DNA of 21,697 nucleotides from an uncultured Oscillospiraceae bacterium (lineage in GTDB: Bacteria > Bacillota > Clostridia > Oscillospirales > Oscillospiraceae), in contig CAJUSG010000042.1 in assembly GCA_910589085.1 (NCBI GenBank), positions 1 through 21,697 on the forward strand, read 5' to 3'. The notes under the pieces were generated by a model, which had not been told where the DNA came from, did no database searches, and was given only the letters and a program-made list of their open reading frames with translations. Below, piece by piece: positions 13,720 through 20,774 of the stretch (position 1 is its first letter; each line of letters starts with the position of its first letter). The position numbers and the translations under genes were made by a program.

Positions 13720-15027
13720 ATGAGCAAATTTCTCAAACGATCTGCGCAGGGCGCGCAGGTCCCCCATGAAAAGCGGACTTCCAATCAGGAGACCGTAAAG
13801 ATGCCGCTGCCCTCCAAAATTGTGCTGTCTATGGGCCAGCACATCGGCGCCCCCGCCGCTCCCCAGGTGGCCAAGGGCGATCAGGTTTATGTGGGCACTG
13901 TGGTGGGCAAGGCCGGCGGCTTTGTCTCTGCCGATATCCACTCCGGCGTGTCCGGCACGGTGGACGGCATCATCACCATCACCGCCCCCAACGGCGCCCC
14001 TCAGACCGCCGTGGTCATCATTCCCGACGGAAAGCAGACGGTGGACCCGGCCATCGCTCCCCCCACCGTGACCGATCTCAAATCCTTCCAGGATGCCGTC
14101 CGGGCCAGCGGCCTGGTGGGCCTGGGCGGCGCGGGCTTCCCCACAGCGGTGAAGCTGGCCCCCAAGAATCTGGACGAGATTGACACTCTGGTTATCAACG
14201 GCGCGGAGTGTGAGCCCTACATTACCTCGGACAACCGGTGCTTCCTGGAGGACACCCAGTACATCATGGACGGCATCCAGGCGGTGATGAAGTATCTGGA
14301 GATTCCAAAATGCATCATCGGCATCGAGGGCAACAAGCCCGAGGCCATTGCCAAGATGAAGTCGGTGGCTGCCGCCGGCATTGAGGTGAAGGAGCTGCCC
14401 TGCCGTTACCCCCAGGGCGCTGAGAAGGTTCTCATTGAGAACTGTACCGGCCGGGAGGTTCCCTTCCCCGGCCTGCCCTCCGACGTGGGCGTGGTGGTGA
14501 TGAATGTCACTTCTGTGGCCTTTGTGGGCAAGTACCTGGCTACCGGAATGCCCCTGACCACCAAGCGCCTCACTGTGGACGGCGACATCATCAAGGAGCC
14601 GAAGAATGTAGAGGTTATTATCGGCACTCCCGTTCAGGAGCTGATGGACTTCTGCGGCGGCTTCACCGATGAGCCGGGCAAGGTGCTCTACGGCGGTCCC
14701 ATGATGGGCAACTGTATCGCCGACCTGAGCCAGCCCATCCTGAAAAACAACAACGCCGTGCTGGCCTTCTCCAAGAAGGCGGCCCAGCTGCCCAAGGCCA
14801 CCAACTGCATCCACTGCGGCCGGTGTACCAACGCCTGCCCTCTGGGCCTGTCCGCCAAGGAGATCGTCCAGGCCTACAACGACGGCAATGTGGAGCTGCT
14901 GATTGAGCTCAATGCCGACCTGTGCATGAGCTGCGGTACATGCTCCTTCGTCTGCCCGGCCAAGCGGCCTCTGGCCCCCTCCATCGCCCTGGCCAAGATT
15001 ATGATGAAGAATGGAGGTAAGAAGTGA
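13720..15027 (+). CDS. rnfC: Electron transport complex subunit RnfC
   Basis: This 435-aa peripheral subunit should hold the NADH/FMN site of the Rnf complex. After a short N-terminal region it shows the family patch KMPLPSKIVLSMGQHIGAPA and a barrel-like segment with SADIHSGVSGTV. The nucleotide/FMN-binding glycine loop GLGGAGFPT is at residues 134-142, followed by NGAECEPYITSDNR. Two 4Fe-4S ferredoxin motifs are complete: C363-x2-C366-x2-C369-x3-C373 and C402-x2-C405-x2-C408-x3-C412. It is the first gene of the six-gene operon. The ATG follows AGGGAGGTCG at about 12 nt. Length agrees with clostridial RnfC. Confidence 0.97.
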   Translation: MSKFLKRSAQGAQVPHEKRTSNQETVKMPLPSKIVLSMGQHIGAPAAPQVAKGDQVYVGTVVGKAGGFVSADIHSGVSGTVDGIITITAPNGAPQTAVVIIPDGKQTVDPAIAPPTVTDLKSFQDAVRASGLVGLGGAGFPTAVKLAPKNLDEIDTLVINGAECEPYITSDNRCFLEDTQYIMDGIQAVMKYLEIPKCIIGIEGNKPEAIAKMKSVAAAGIEVKELPCRYPQGAEKVLIENCTGREVPFPGLPSDVGVVVMNVTSVAFVGKYLATGMPLTTKRLTVDGDIIKEPKNVEVIIGTPVQELMDFCGGFTDEPGKVLYGGPMMGNCIADLSQPILKNNNAVLAFSKKAAQLPKATNCIHCGRCTNACPLGLSAKEIVQAYNDGNVELLIELNADLCMSCGTCSFVCPAKRPLAPSIALAKIMMKNGGKK

Positions 15028-15968
15028 TGGACAACAAGCTGATTGTTACCGCCGCGCCCCACATTACCGGCGCGGACAGCACCCAGAAGATTATGGGCCG
15101 GGTATGTCTGGCTCTGGTTCCAACCTTAATCGCCTCGATTTTCATTTTTGGGGTCAATTCTCTGATCCTTACCGCTGTCACTGTGGCTGCCTGTGTGTTT
15201 TTTGAGTGGGGCTACTGCAAGCTGATGGGCCGTGATGTTACCGTCGAGGACCTGTCCGCCGTGGTCACCGGTATGCTGCTGGCCTTCAATATGCCTGCCA
15301 CCCTCCCCTGGTGGATGGCCGTTGTGGGCGCGTTTATCGCCATTGTCATCATCAAGCAGCTCTTTGGCGGTTTGGGCTACAACTTCGCCAACCCCGCCAT
15401 TGTGGGCCGTATCGCCTTGGCGGTGGGCTTCGGCGCCAAGATGTCCGCCTTCCCCTTACCGGAAAACGGTGTGGATGCCTTGGCGTCCGCGACCCCTCTG
15501 GCCGTCTCCGGCAATCTGGGTGCCGGCGAGTATGTCACCCTGCTGCTGGGCAACCATGGCGGCGTGCTGGGCGAGACCTGCGCCATCACCATCCTGATTG
15601 GCGGGTGCTACCTGATTGCCACCAAGGTCATCAGCCCCATGATCCCTGTTACTTATCTGGCCACTGTGGCCGTCCTGTCCCTGTGCTTCGGCATGGACCC
15701 CATCGTGCAGCTGCTGTCCGGCGGCCTGATGCTGGGCGCCTTCTTCATGGCTACCGATTATGTGACCTCCCCCACCACGGATAAGGGCAAGCTGGTTGCC
15801 GGTATTTTCCTGGGTGTGGTCACCATGCTGATCCGCCGGTTTGGCAATATGAACGAGGGCGTTTCCTTTGCCATCCTGCTGATGAACCTGGTTACCCCCT
15901 ACATCGAGGTCAACACCCGGCAGGATAAGCTGGGCATTGCCAAGAAGAAAAAGGAGGGTGCGAAATGA
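15027..15968 (+). CDS. rnfD: Electron transport complex subunit RnfD
   Basis: An integral membrane subunit of 313 aa with many hydrophobic helices, starting MDNKLIVTAAPHITGADSTQ. The covalent FMN site is expected at Thr156 in DALASATPL, where the family usually has a (S/D)GAT-like motif; here the residue before Ala is Ser. Further family motifs are GGLGYNFANPAIVGR and FFMATDYVTSPTT. I chose ATG at 15027, which overlaps the rnfC stop as TGATG; GTG at 15024 is also possible, adding one residue, and both share the GGAGG at 15013-15017. The stop overlaps the rnfG start by 4 nt. RnfD is thought to be part of the ion-conducting path. Confidence 0.95.
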   Translation: MDNKLIVTAAPHITGADSTQKIMGRVCLALVPTLIASIFIFGVNSLILTAVTVAACVFFEWGYCKLMGRDVTVEDLSAVVTGMLLAFNMPATLPWWMAVVGAFIAIVIIKQLFGGLGYNFANPAIVGRIALAVGFGAKMSAFPLPENGVDALASATPLAVSGNLGAGEYVTLLLGNHGGVLGETCAITILIGGCYLIATKVISPMIPVTYLATVAVLSLCFGMDPIVQLLSGGLMLGAFFMATDYVTSPTTDKGKLVAGIFLGVVTMLIRRFGNMNEGVSFAILLMNLVTPYIEVNTRQDKLGIAKKKKEGAK

Positions 15969-16498
15969 GCAACTGGAACAAGATTTTCAAGCCCATCGTG
16001 GTGCTGGGTGTCATCTGCATTGTGATTACCGGCGCCCTGGCCGCGACCAACATGGCCACCGCCCCCGTAATCGCGGAGGCCAAGGCGGAGGCCGAACGTC
16101 TGGCCCGGATGGAGCTGCTTCCCGAGGCCGATGACTTTACCAGAGTGGACGAAGTTGAGGTGGAAAACGTCTCCGATGTCTATGCCGCAAATAATGGCGT
16201 GGGCTACGTAATCACCAGCACCTCCAAGGGCTACGGCGGCACCATCACGGTTATGTCCTCCTTCACCCCTGAGGGGACCATCAAGCAGATCAAGGTTACC
16301 GAGGCCCAGGAGACCCCCGGCTTCGGCAGCAATGTCACCGATACCCCCTCCTACTGGACGCAGTACGGCGGCAAGGATGCCAGCCAGCCGCTGGCCCTTG
16401 GCCAGGACATCGACGCCCACAGCGGCGCCACCATCTCCAGCAAGGCGCTGATTCGTGCGGTCAACTCCGCCATTGAGGCGTACAACGCCATTCCTTGA
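15965..16498 (+). CDS. rnfG: Electron transport complex subunit RnfG
   Basis: A 177-aa protein with one N-terminal membrane anchor (IVVLGVICIVITGALAATNM, about 11-30) and an FMN-binding domain outside the membrane. The FMN attachment motif HSGATISSKAL is present, with Thr156 expected to be bound through a phosphoester by the flavin transferase ApbE; no apbE gene is in the window. The motifs GYGGTITVM and ETPGFGS are typical of the family. It overlaps rnfD by 4 nt and is followed by rnfE after 17 nt. Length is in the normal range for clostridial RnfG. Confidence 0.95.
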   Translation: MSNWNKIFKPIVVLGVICIVITGALAATNMATAPVIAEAKAEAERLARMELLPEADDFTRVDEVEVENVSDVYAANNGVGYVITSTSKGYGGTITVMSSFTPEGTIKQIKVTEAQETPGFGSNVTDTPSYWTQYGGKDASQPLALGQDIDAHSGATISSKALIRAVNSAIEAYNAIP

Positions 16499-16515
16499 AA
16501 GGCAGGTGAGTCAAG

Positions 16516-17193
16516 ATGAGTGAAAATAGTAAAATGAAGATCCTTACCAACGGTATTTTGAACGAAAACCCGGTTCTGCGGCTTGTCCTGGGCACCTGCC
16601 CCACCCTTGCTGTCACCACCATGGCTTCCAACGGCATCGGTATGGGCCTGGCCGCCACCTTCGTGCTGCTGTGCTCCAACATCGTGATCTCCGCCCTGCG
16701 GAAGATCATCCCTGACCAGGTCCGCATTCCCTGCTACATCACCGTTATTGCCGGCTTTGTGTCCATTGTGCAGATGGTTGTCAAGGCCTATGTACCCGAT
16801 CTGGATAAGGCCCTGGGCGTGTACCTGCCCCTGATCGTGGTCAACTGTATCATCCTGGGCCGGGCCGAGATGTTCGCCTCTAAGAACAACGTCGTCGATT
16901 CCGCTCTGGATGGCATCGGCATGGGCATCGGCTTCACCATTACCCTGACGATTATGGGCTCTATCCGGGAGATTCTGGGCTCCGGCACCTGGATGGCCGG
17001 CCTGGGCAAGCTGATCCCCTCCCTGGGCGCTGACTTCTCTATCCGGGTGATTCCCGAGACGATTGATACCTTCTCTCTGATGACCAGCGCTCCCGGCGGT
17101 TTCTTCGTCTTCGGTATTCTGATGGCCGGGGCCACCTGGCTGACCAACCGCCCCAAGAAGAGCGCCCCCGCTGTGGAAGGAGGTAATGCGTAA
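16516..17193 (+). CDS. rnfE: Electron transport complex subunit RnfE
   Basis: A 225-aa integral membrane protein with about six helices, homologous to RnfA. Landmarks are NGILNENPVLRLVLGTCPTLAV (residues 12-33) with the membrane cysteine that, with its RnfA counterpart, is expected to bind an intramembrane iron-sulfur cluster, and LPLIVVNCIILGRAEMFASK (near 105-125) with a second Cys. A further landmark is GIGFTITLTIMGSIRE. The ATG lies after GGCAGGTGAGTCAAG. The stop codon overlaps the rnfA start by one base. Confidence 0.95.
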   Translation: MSENSKMKILTNGILNENPVLRLVLGTCPTLAVTTMASNGIGMGLAATFVLLCSNIVISALRKIIPDQVRIPCYITVIAGFVSIVQMVVKAYVPDLDKALGVYLPLIVVNCIILGRAEMFASKNNVVDSALDGIGMGIGFTITLTIMGSIREILGSGTWMAGLGKLIPSLGADFSIRVIPETIDTFSLMTSAPGGFFVFGILMAGATWLTNRPKKSAPAVEGGNA

Positions 17194-17813
17194 TGGTGAA
17201 GCTTGCAGTCATCTTCTTTACCATGATCCTGGTGGACAACTACGTTCTGGCCAAATTCCTGGGCATCTGCCCCTTCCTGGGGGTGTCCAAGAAGCTGGAC
17301 AGCGCCGTGGGCATGTCCTTGGCCGTCACCTTCGTCATGGTCATGGCCACCGCCGCCACCTGGCCCATCTATAAGCTGCTCCTGTGCCCCGACTGGGCCG
17401 TGGGCACTGACCGGGACATGAGCTACCTTCAGACCATTGTGTTCATCCTGATTATTGCCATTCTGGTTCAGCTGCTGGAGAACTTCCTCAAGAAGTTTAT
17501 TCCTTCGCTGTACAAGGCGCTGGGTGTGTATCTGCCCCTGATTACCACCAACTGCACCATCCTGGGCGTGACCATCCTGAATCTGGACAACGGCTATAAC
17601 TTTATTGAGTCCATCGTCTGCGCCGCCGGCGCCGGCATCGGCTTCCTGGTGGCCATGGTGCTCTTCTCCGGCGTGCGCCGCCGGGTGGAGCAGGCCGTCA
17701 CCCCCAAGTGCTTCGAGGGCCTGCCCATCACACTGGTGGCCGCCGCGGTGACCTCCCTGTCCTTCATGGGCTTTGGCGGCATCATCGACGCTATCTTCAA
17801 TGTTGCGGCTTGA
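17193..17813 (+). CDS. rnfA: Electron transport complex subunit RnfA
   Basis: A 206-aa membrane protein with about six helices, inverted in topology relative to RnfE. The N-terminal motif VDNYVLAKFLGICPFLGVSKK (15-35) carries the conserved Cys, and the mid-protein motif LPLITTNCTILGV (about 113-125) carries the second one. Other conserved parts are GIGFLVAMVLFSGVRRR and FMGFGGI. The ATG at 17193 follows GGAGGTAATGCGTA inside the end of rnfE. rnfB starts 19 nt after the stop. Confidence 0.95.
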   Translation: MVKLAVIFFTMILVDNYVLAKFLGICPFLGVSKKLDSAVGMSLAVTFVMVMATAATWPIYKLLLCPDWAVGTDRDMSYLQTIVFILIIAILVQLLENFLKKFIPSLYKALGVYLPLITTNCTILGVTILNLDNGYNFIESIVCAAGAGIGFLVAMVLFSGVRRRVEQAVTPKCFEGLPITLVAAAVTSLSFMGFGGIIDAIFNVAA

Positions 17814-17832
17814 TTAGGAGGGGGAGAGTATT

Positions 17833-18633
17833 ATGAATCCAATTTTAATGGCAATCATCCTGGTTACCGTTATCGGCCTCATCGGCGCGGTGATTCTGGT
17901 GGCCGCCTCCATCTTTATGTATGTCCCTGTGGATGAGCGGGTAGAGAAGATCACCGCTGTTCTGGCGGGCGCCAACTGCGGTGCCTGCGGCTGCGCCGGC
18001 TGTGCCGACTACGCCAAGAGCATCGTAGAGGACGGCAACGCTGTCAACAAGTGCACCCCCGGCGGTGCCGCCTGCGCCGCAAAGGTGGCGGAGATCATGG
18101 GAGTTGAGGCCGGGTCCTCCACCCCCATGAAGGCGGTGGTCGCCTGCTCCGGCACCTGTGACAAGACCGGGAAGAAGTACGAGTTCCAGGGTGTTCAGAG
18201 CTGTCAGGCCGTCAAGGGCCTCTACGGCGGCGATGGACTGTGCAAGTTTGGCTGTCTCGGCTATGGCGACTGCACCCGGGCCTGTGCCTTCGATGCCATC
18301 CACATCGTGGACGGTATCGCCAAGGTGGACCGGACCAAGTGCACCGGCTGCGGCGCCTGCGCCGCCGTCTGCCCCAACGCTGTCATCTCCATCGTGCCGG
18401 AGCACAAGCGCAAGCCTGTGGTCCTGTGCCAGAACAAGGACAAGGGCGCGGATACCCGGAAGGCCTGCACCGCCGGCTGTATCGGCTGCATGAAGTGCGC
18501 CAAGGCCTGCCCCAAGGAGGCCATCACTGTGGAGAACTTCCTGGCCAAGATCGACCAGGACAAGTGTGTAGGCTGCCAGATCTGCGTGAAGGAGTGCCCC
18601 ATGGGGGTCATCCACGTGCCTGGCGCCGAGTAA
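17833..18633 (+). CDS. rnfB: Electron transport complex subunit RnfB
   Basis: The 266-aa ferredoxin-accepting subunit. One N-terminal membrane helix (about 5-28) is followed by a Fe-S domain ANCGACGCAGCADYA (Cys49, Cys52, Cys57 and Cys74) and a run of four ferredoxin-type clusters: C137/C141/C147/C151, C170/C173/C176/C180, C216/C219/C222/C226 (C212 also nearby) and C245/C248/C251/C255. In Rnf the clusters pass electrons from reduced ferredoxin to the membrane part. The ribosome binding site is GGAGGGGGAG. It is the last gene of the CDGEAB order typical of clostridial and acetogen Rnf. A 16-bp hairpin follows the stop. Confidence 0.96.
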   Translation: MNPILMAIILVTVIGLIGAVILVAASIFMYVPVDERVEKITAVLAGANCGACGCAGCADYAKSIVEDGNAVNKCTPGGAACAAKVAEIMGVEAGSSTPMKAVVACSGTCDKTGKKYEFQGVQSCQAVKGLYGGDGLCKFGCLGYGDCTRACAFDAIHIVDGIAKVDRTKCTGCGACAAVCPNAVISIVPEHKRKPVVLCQNKDKGADTRKACTAGCIGCMKCAKACPKEAITVENFLAKIDQDKCVGCQICVKECPMGVIHVPGAE

Positions 18634-18659
18634 ACCCTGAATTGAGATGTGAAAGCCCC

Positions 18660-18700
18660 GCCGAAGGCCGACACTCCGTAAAGAAGTGTCGGCCTTCGGC
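18660..18700 (+). terminator. 16-bp perfect hairpin after rnfB
   Basis: GCCGAAGGCCGACACT (18660-18675) pairs without mismatch with 18685-18700 around a 9-nt loop, 27 nt after the rnfB stop. No clean T-run follows, so it could stabilise the 3' end of the message as well as terminate it. It is also the last clearly host-type sequence before the mobile element. Confidence 0.7.
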
Positions 18701-18729
18701 TAACCTGTAAAGAAATTCTATCTATTTGA

Positions 18730-18753
18730 ACGGCGTAGTTGTGGCTACGCCGT
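18730..18753. terminator. Hairpin at the end of the recombinase gene
   Basis: ACGGCGTAG (18730-18738) and CTACGCCGT (18745-18753) form a perfect 9-bp stem with a 6-nt loop; the minus-strand stop codon of the recombinase is inside it. On the plus strand CCTTTT follows, so it could stop transcription entering from the rnf side; on the minus strand no T-run follows. Confidence 0.5.
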
Positions 18754-20421
18754 CCTTTTGCCTTGGTCTACAAGATGTTCCTGGTACAGCTTCTCCATTT
18801 CCTCCGGGGAGGGAGCGCACCATAGACCAATAGTGTTATAGTGGATATCCACCCGCTGGTGCCGTTTGCCGTTCAGCTTGTCGGGTTTGGACACCACAAT
18901 TTTGTCGATGAACTCATGGACGATTTCAGGCGTCAGTTCCGTCAGCCGGGTCACCTGTCTGGCCCGCTGGATGAATTTCTGTAAATCATCGGCTTTGTCG
19001 GCGGTGGCGTTTAGGCTGGTCTCCAACGCTGGAATATCCGCTTTCAACTGACGCTGCTCATTTTCCAGCGATACCGTCAGCGTGGCGAAACGTTCCTCGG
19101 ACAGCAGACCCTTAGTCATGTCCTCATAGCTTTTCTGGATGAGTTGGTCAATCTCCGTTACCCGCTGATTGGCCTTGTCCAATTCCCGGCGCTTGGCGGT
19201 CAGTTCTTTCTTCTCTTGCAGGCCGAACCGCTCCATCTGTTCTTGGGCAAACCGCTTTTCGTAGACTTGGATGTACCACAACAGCCTTTGCAAGCCCTCA
19301 AGCACCAACTGCCCCACAATACTTTCCCGGATATAGTGCGCGGAACAAACATCGGAATTACTGCGGTAGGCGGAACAGAAGAAAAATGCTTGCTCCCGCT
19401 TGTAGTTGTTGGTGGCGCTGTACCCCAGCTTACTGCCGCAGTCAGCGCAATAGAGAAGCCCGGAGAACATACTCACAATGCCCGTTCTCGTTGGTCTGCG
19501 GCGGTGCTGGCGGAGGTTTTGAACCAGGGCAAAGGTTTCCCGGTCAATGATAGCTGGGTGGGTGTCGGGGAAGATTTTCCATTCCTCTTGGGGCTTGTCC
19601 AGCCGCTTTTTCAGCTTGAAAGACTGCCTGAAAGAACGGAAGTTTACCGTGTCCCCGGTGTACTCCTGCCTGTCCAGGATATCTGCAACAGTTGCAGAAC
19701 ACCAGTTATGCGGGTATGCAGGGGGATTGGCGGGGCACTTTACGCCAACGCTGTGAAGATACTCGCTGGGGGTCAATACGCCCTCAGAACGCAGTTTCTT
19801 GGCGATTTGAGTAGGCCCCAGTCCGGACACGCTCATTCGGAAAATCCGTTGTACTACCTCTGCCGCTGGCCTGTCTACCAGCCACTTGGTCTTGTCCTCC
19901 AGGTCTTTTTTGTAGCCATAAGGGACATTAGTGGTGAGCGGTATTCCGGCGTTGCCACGGCTCTGCATGACACGGCGAACCTTATCGCTCGTATTTTTCG
20001 CGTGCCACTCATTGAACAAATCTTGCATTGGAACGATGTCGCTGACGCCATTTGCGGTGTCGATGTTGTCCATGATGGCGATGTACCGCACGTTCAGCCG
20101 GACAAAATCTTCTTCCAGAAGCTGGCCTACCACAAGGCGGTTCCGGCCCAGTCGGGAATGGTCTTTAACCACCAAATTTGCCACAAGCCCCTGTTCGGCT
20201 AATTCCATGATCTCCATAAAGGCCGGTCTTGTGAACGAAACGCCTGAGTAGCCGTCATCAAAGAAAAATCTTGGGTTTGGCAGGTGGTTGTCACTGGCGA
20301 ACTTCTCCAAAATGGCCTTTTGATTCTGAATGCTGCCGGAGATACCCTCTTTCTCATCGTCACGGGACAATCTGGCGTATAATGCTGTAATTCTCTGATT
20401 ATTTGGCTGCTTTTTCTTCAA
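18745..20421 (-). CDS. Large serine recombinase (TnpX/TndX type)
   Basis: A 558-aa site-specific recombinase that moves the element. The resolvase domain starts YARLSRDDE with catalytic Ser19, and continues with DDGYSGVSFTRPAF (55-68) and VKDHSRLGRN (85-94). The recombinase domain (about 165-270) includes PYGYKKD and the DILDRQEYTGDT motif. A zinc ribbon uses Cys325, Cys328, Cys349 and Cys359, followed by a coiled coil (about 395-470) and a DUF4368-type end (about 490-540). The start is TTG at 20421, preceded by AAAGGAGCG; no ATG fits the N-terminal motif as well. It is intact. It resembles TnpX/TndX-type enzymes of clostridial transposons rather than a phage integrase. An inverted repeat covers its promoter. 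Confidence 0.93.
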   Translation of the reverse strand: MKKKQPNNQRITALYARLSRDDEKEGISGSIQNQKAILEKFASDNHLPNPRFFFDDGYSGVSFTRPAFMEIMELAEQGLVANLVVKDHSRLGRNRLVVGQLLEEDFVRLNVRYIAIMDNIDTANGVSDIVPMQDLFNEWHAKNTSDKVRRVMQSRGNAGIPLTTNVPYGYKKDLEDKTKWLVDRPAAEVVQRIFRMSVSGLGPTQIAKKLRSEGVLTPSEYLHSVGVKCPANPPAYPHNWCSATVADILDRQEYTGDTVNFRSFRQSFKLKKRLDKPQEEWKIFPDTHPAIIDRETFALVQNLRQHRRRPTRTGIVSMFSGLLYCADCGSKLGYSATNNYKREQAFFFCSAYRSNSDVCSAHYIRESIVGQLVLEGLQRLLWYIQVYEKRFAQEQMERFGLQEKKELTAKRRELDKANQRVTEIDQLIQKSYEDMTKGLLSEERFATLTVSLENEQRQLKADIPALETSLNATADKADDLQKFIQRARQVTRLTELTPEIVHEFIDKIVVSKPDKLNGKRHQRVDIHYNTIGLWCAPSPEEMEKLYQEHLVDQGKRTA

Positions 20422-20439
20422 AATGCGCTCCTTTCCGCA

Positions 20440-20488
20440 GCCGGATGTGATATGAATTGCAGGGTATCATTATCATACCACATCCGGC
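20440..20488. repeat. Inverted repeat around the recombinase promoter
   Basis: GCCGGATGTG (20440-20449) and CACATCCGGC (20479-20488) are perfect 10-bp inverted repeats 29 nt apart. One arm lies in the spacer of the recombinase promoter and the other in the early leader, next to the ribosome binding site. This could be a two-site operator or a binding site for the recombinase. Confidence 0.7.
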
Positions 20489-20500
20489 GCAAGACTTCAA
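20472..20500 (-). promoter_or_regulatory. Promoter of the recombinase gene
   Basis: On the minus strand: TTGAAG (20500-20495), 17-nt spacer ending in TGG, then TATGAT (20477-20472), an extended -10 promoter. The leader to the TTG start codon is about 45 nt and contains the downstream arm of the inverted repeat. Confidence 0.7.
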
Positions 20501-20504
20501 CACT

Positions 20505-20774
20505 TTACAGTGTGATATTTTGATTGAGAATGCGATTTACTTTCCCGTCTGCGGTTTCAGCGTCCTTGCTAAAATGGGCGTTGACGGTGTAGACGGTGCC
20601 GCCGATCTCCCGCTCAAAACTGATGGGGTGAGGGTATTGATGCTCTCGGAACCATGCAAGACGCTGTTCCTGGCTCAAAGTGGAGAGATAGGCAGTTTCC
20701 TGTTCCACATTGGCCCATACTTCCTCAACAATTTCCCACTGTTTTTCTGTCAATTCGATTTGAAATACGCTCAT
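20505..20774 (-). CDS. TnpW-type transposon protein with N-terminal extension
   Basis: This 89-aa protein ends in a segment GGTVYTVNAHFSKDAETADG (58-77) followed by KVNRIL, which matches the short TnpW proteins found in Tn4451-like and related elements of Firmicutes. Before it are about 50 residues of helical, acidic sequence (MSVFQIELTEKQWEIVEEVW and onward) that ordinary TnpW proteins, as I know them, lack. The ATG overlaps the stop of the relaxase gene by 4 nt (ATGA). Function is unknown; TnpW is a marker of mobilizable elements. Confidence in the family is moderate and in the reading frame high. Confidence 0.7.
   Translation of the reverse strand: MSVFQIELTEKQWEIVEEVWANVEQETAYLSTLSQEQRLAWFREHQYPHPISFEREIGGTVYTVNAHFSKDAETADGKVNRILNQNITL

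Noticed and set aside
13636..14814. Long open frame on the minus strand opposite rnfC
   Set aside because: It has no ribosome binding site and its composition is the mirror of a GC-rich coding strand; rnfC on the plus strand has clear domain motifs.
17845..18615. 256-codon minus-strand frame opposite rnfB
   Set aside because: It is a low-complexity Gly/Ala/Leu-rich shadow caused by the GC-rich, cysteine-rich rnfB codons; rnfB is unambiguous.
19144..20202. Plus-strand 352-codon frame opposite the recombinase
   Set aside because: No start signals and no recognisable domain; the recombinase on the minus strand is complete with catalytic and zinc-ribbon residues.
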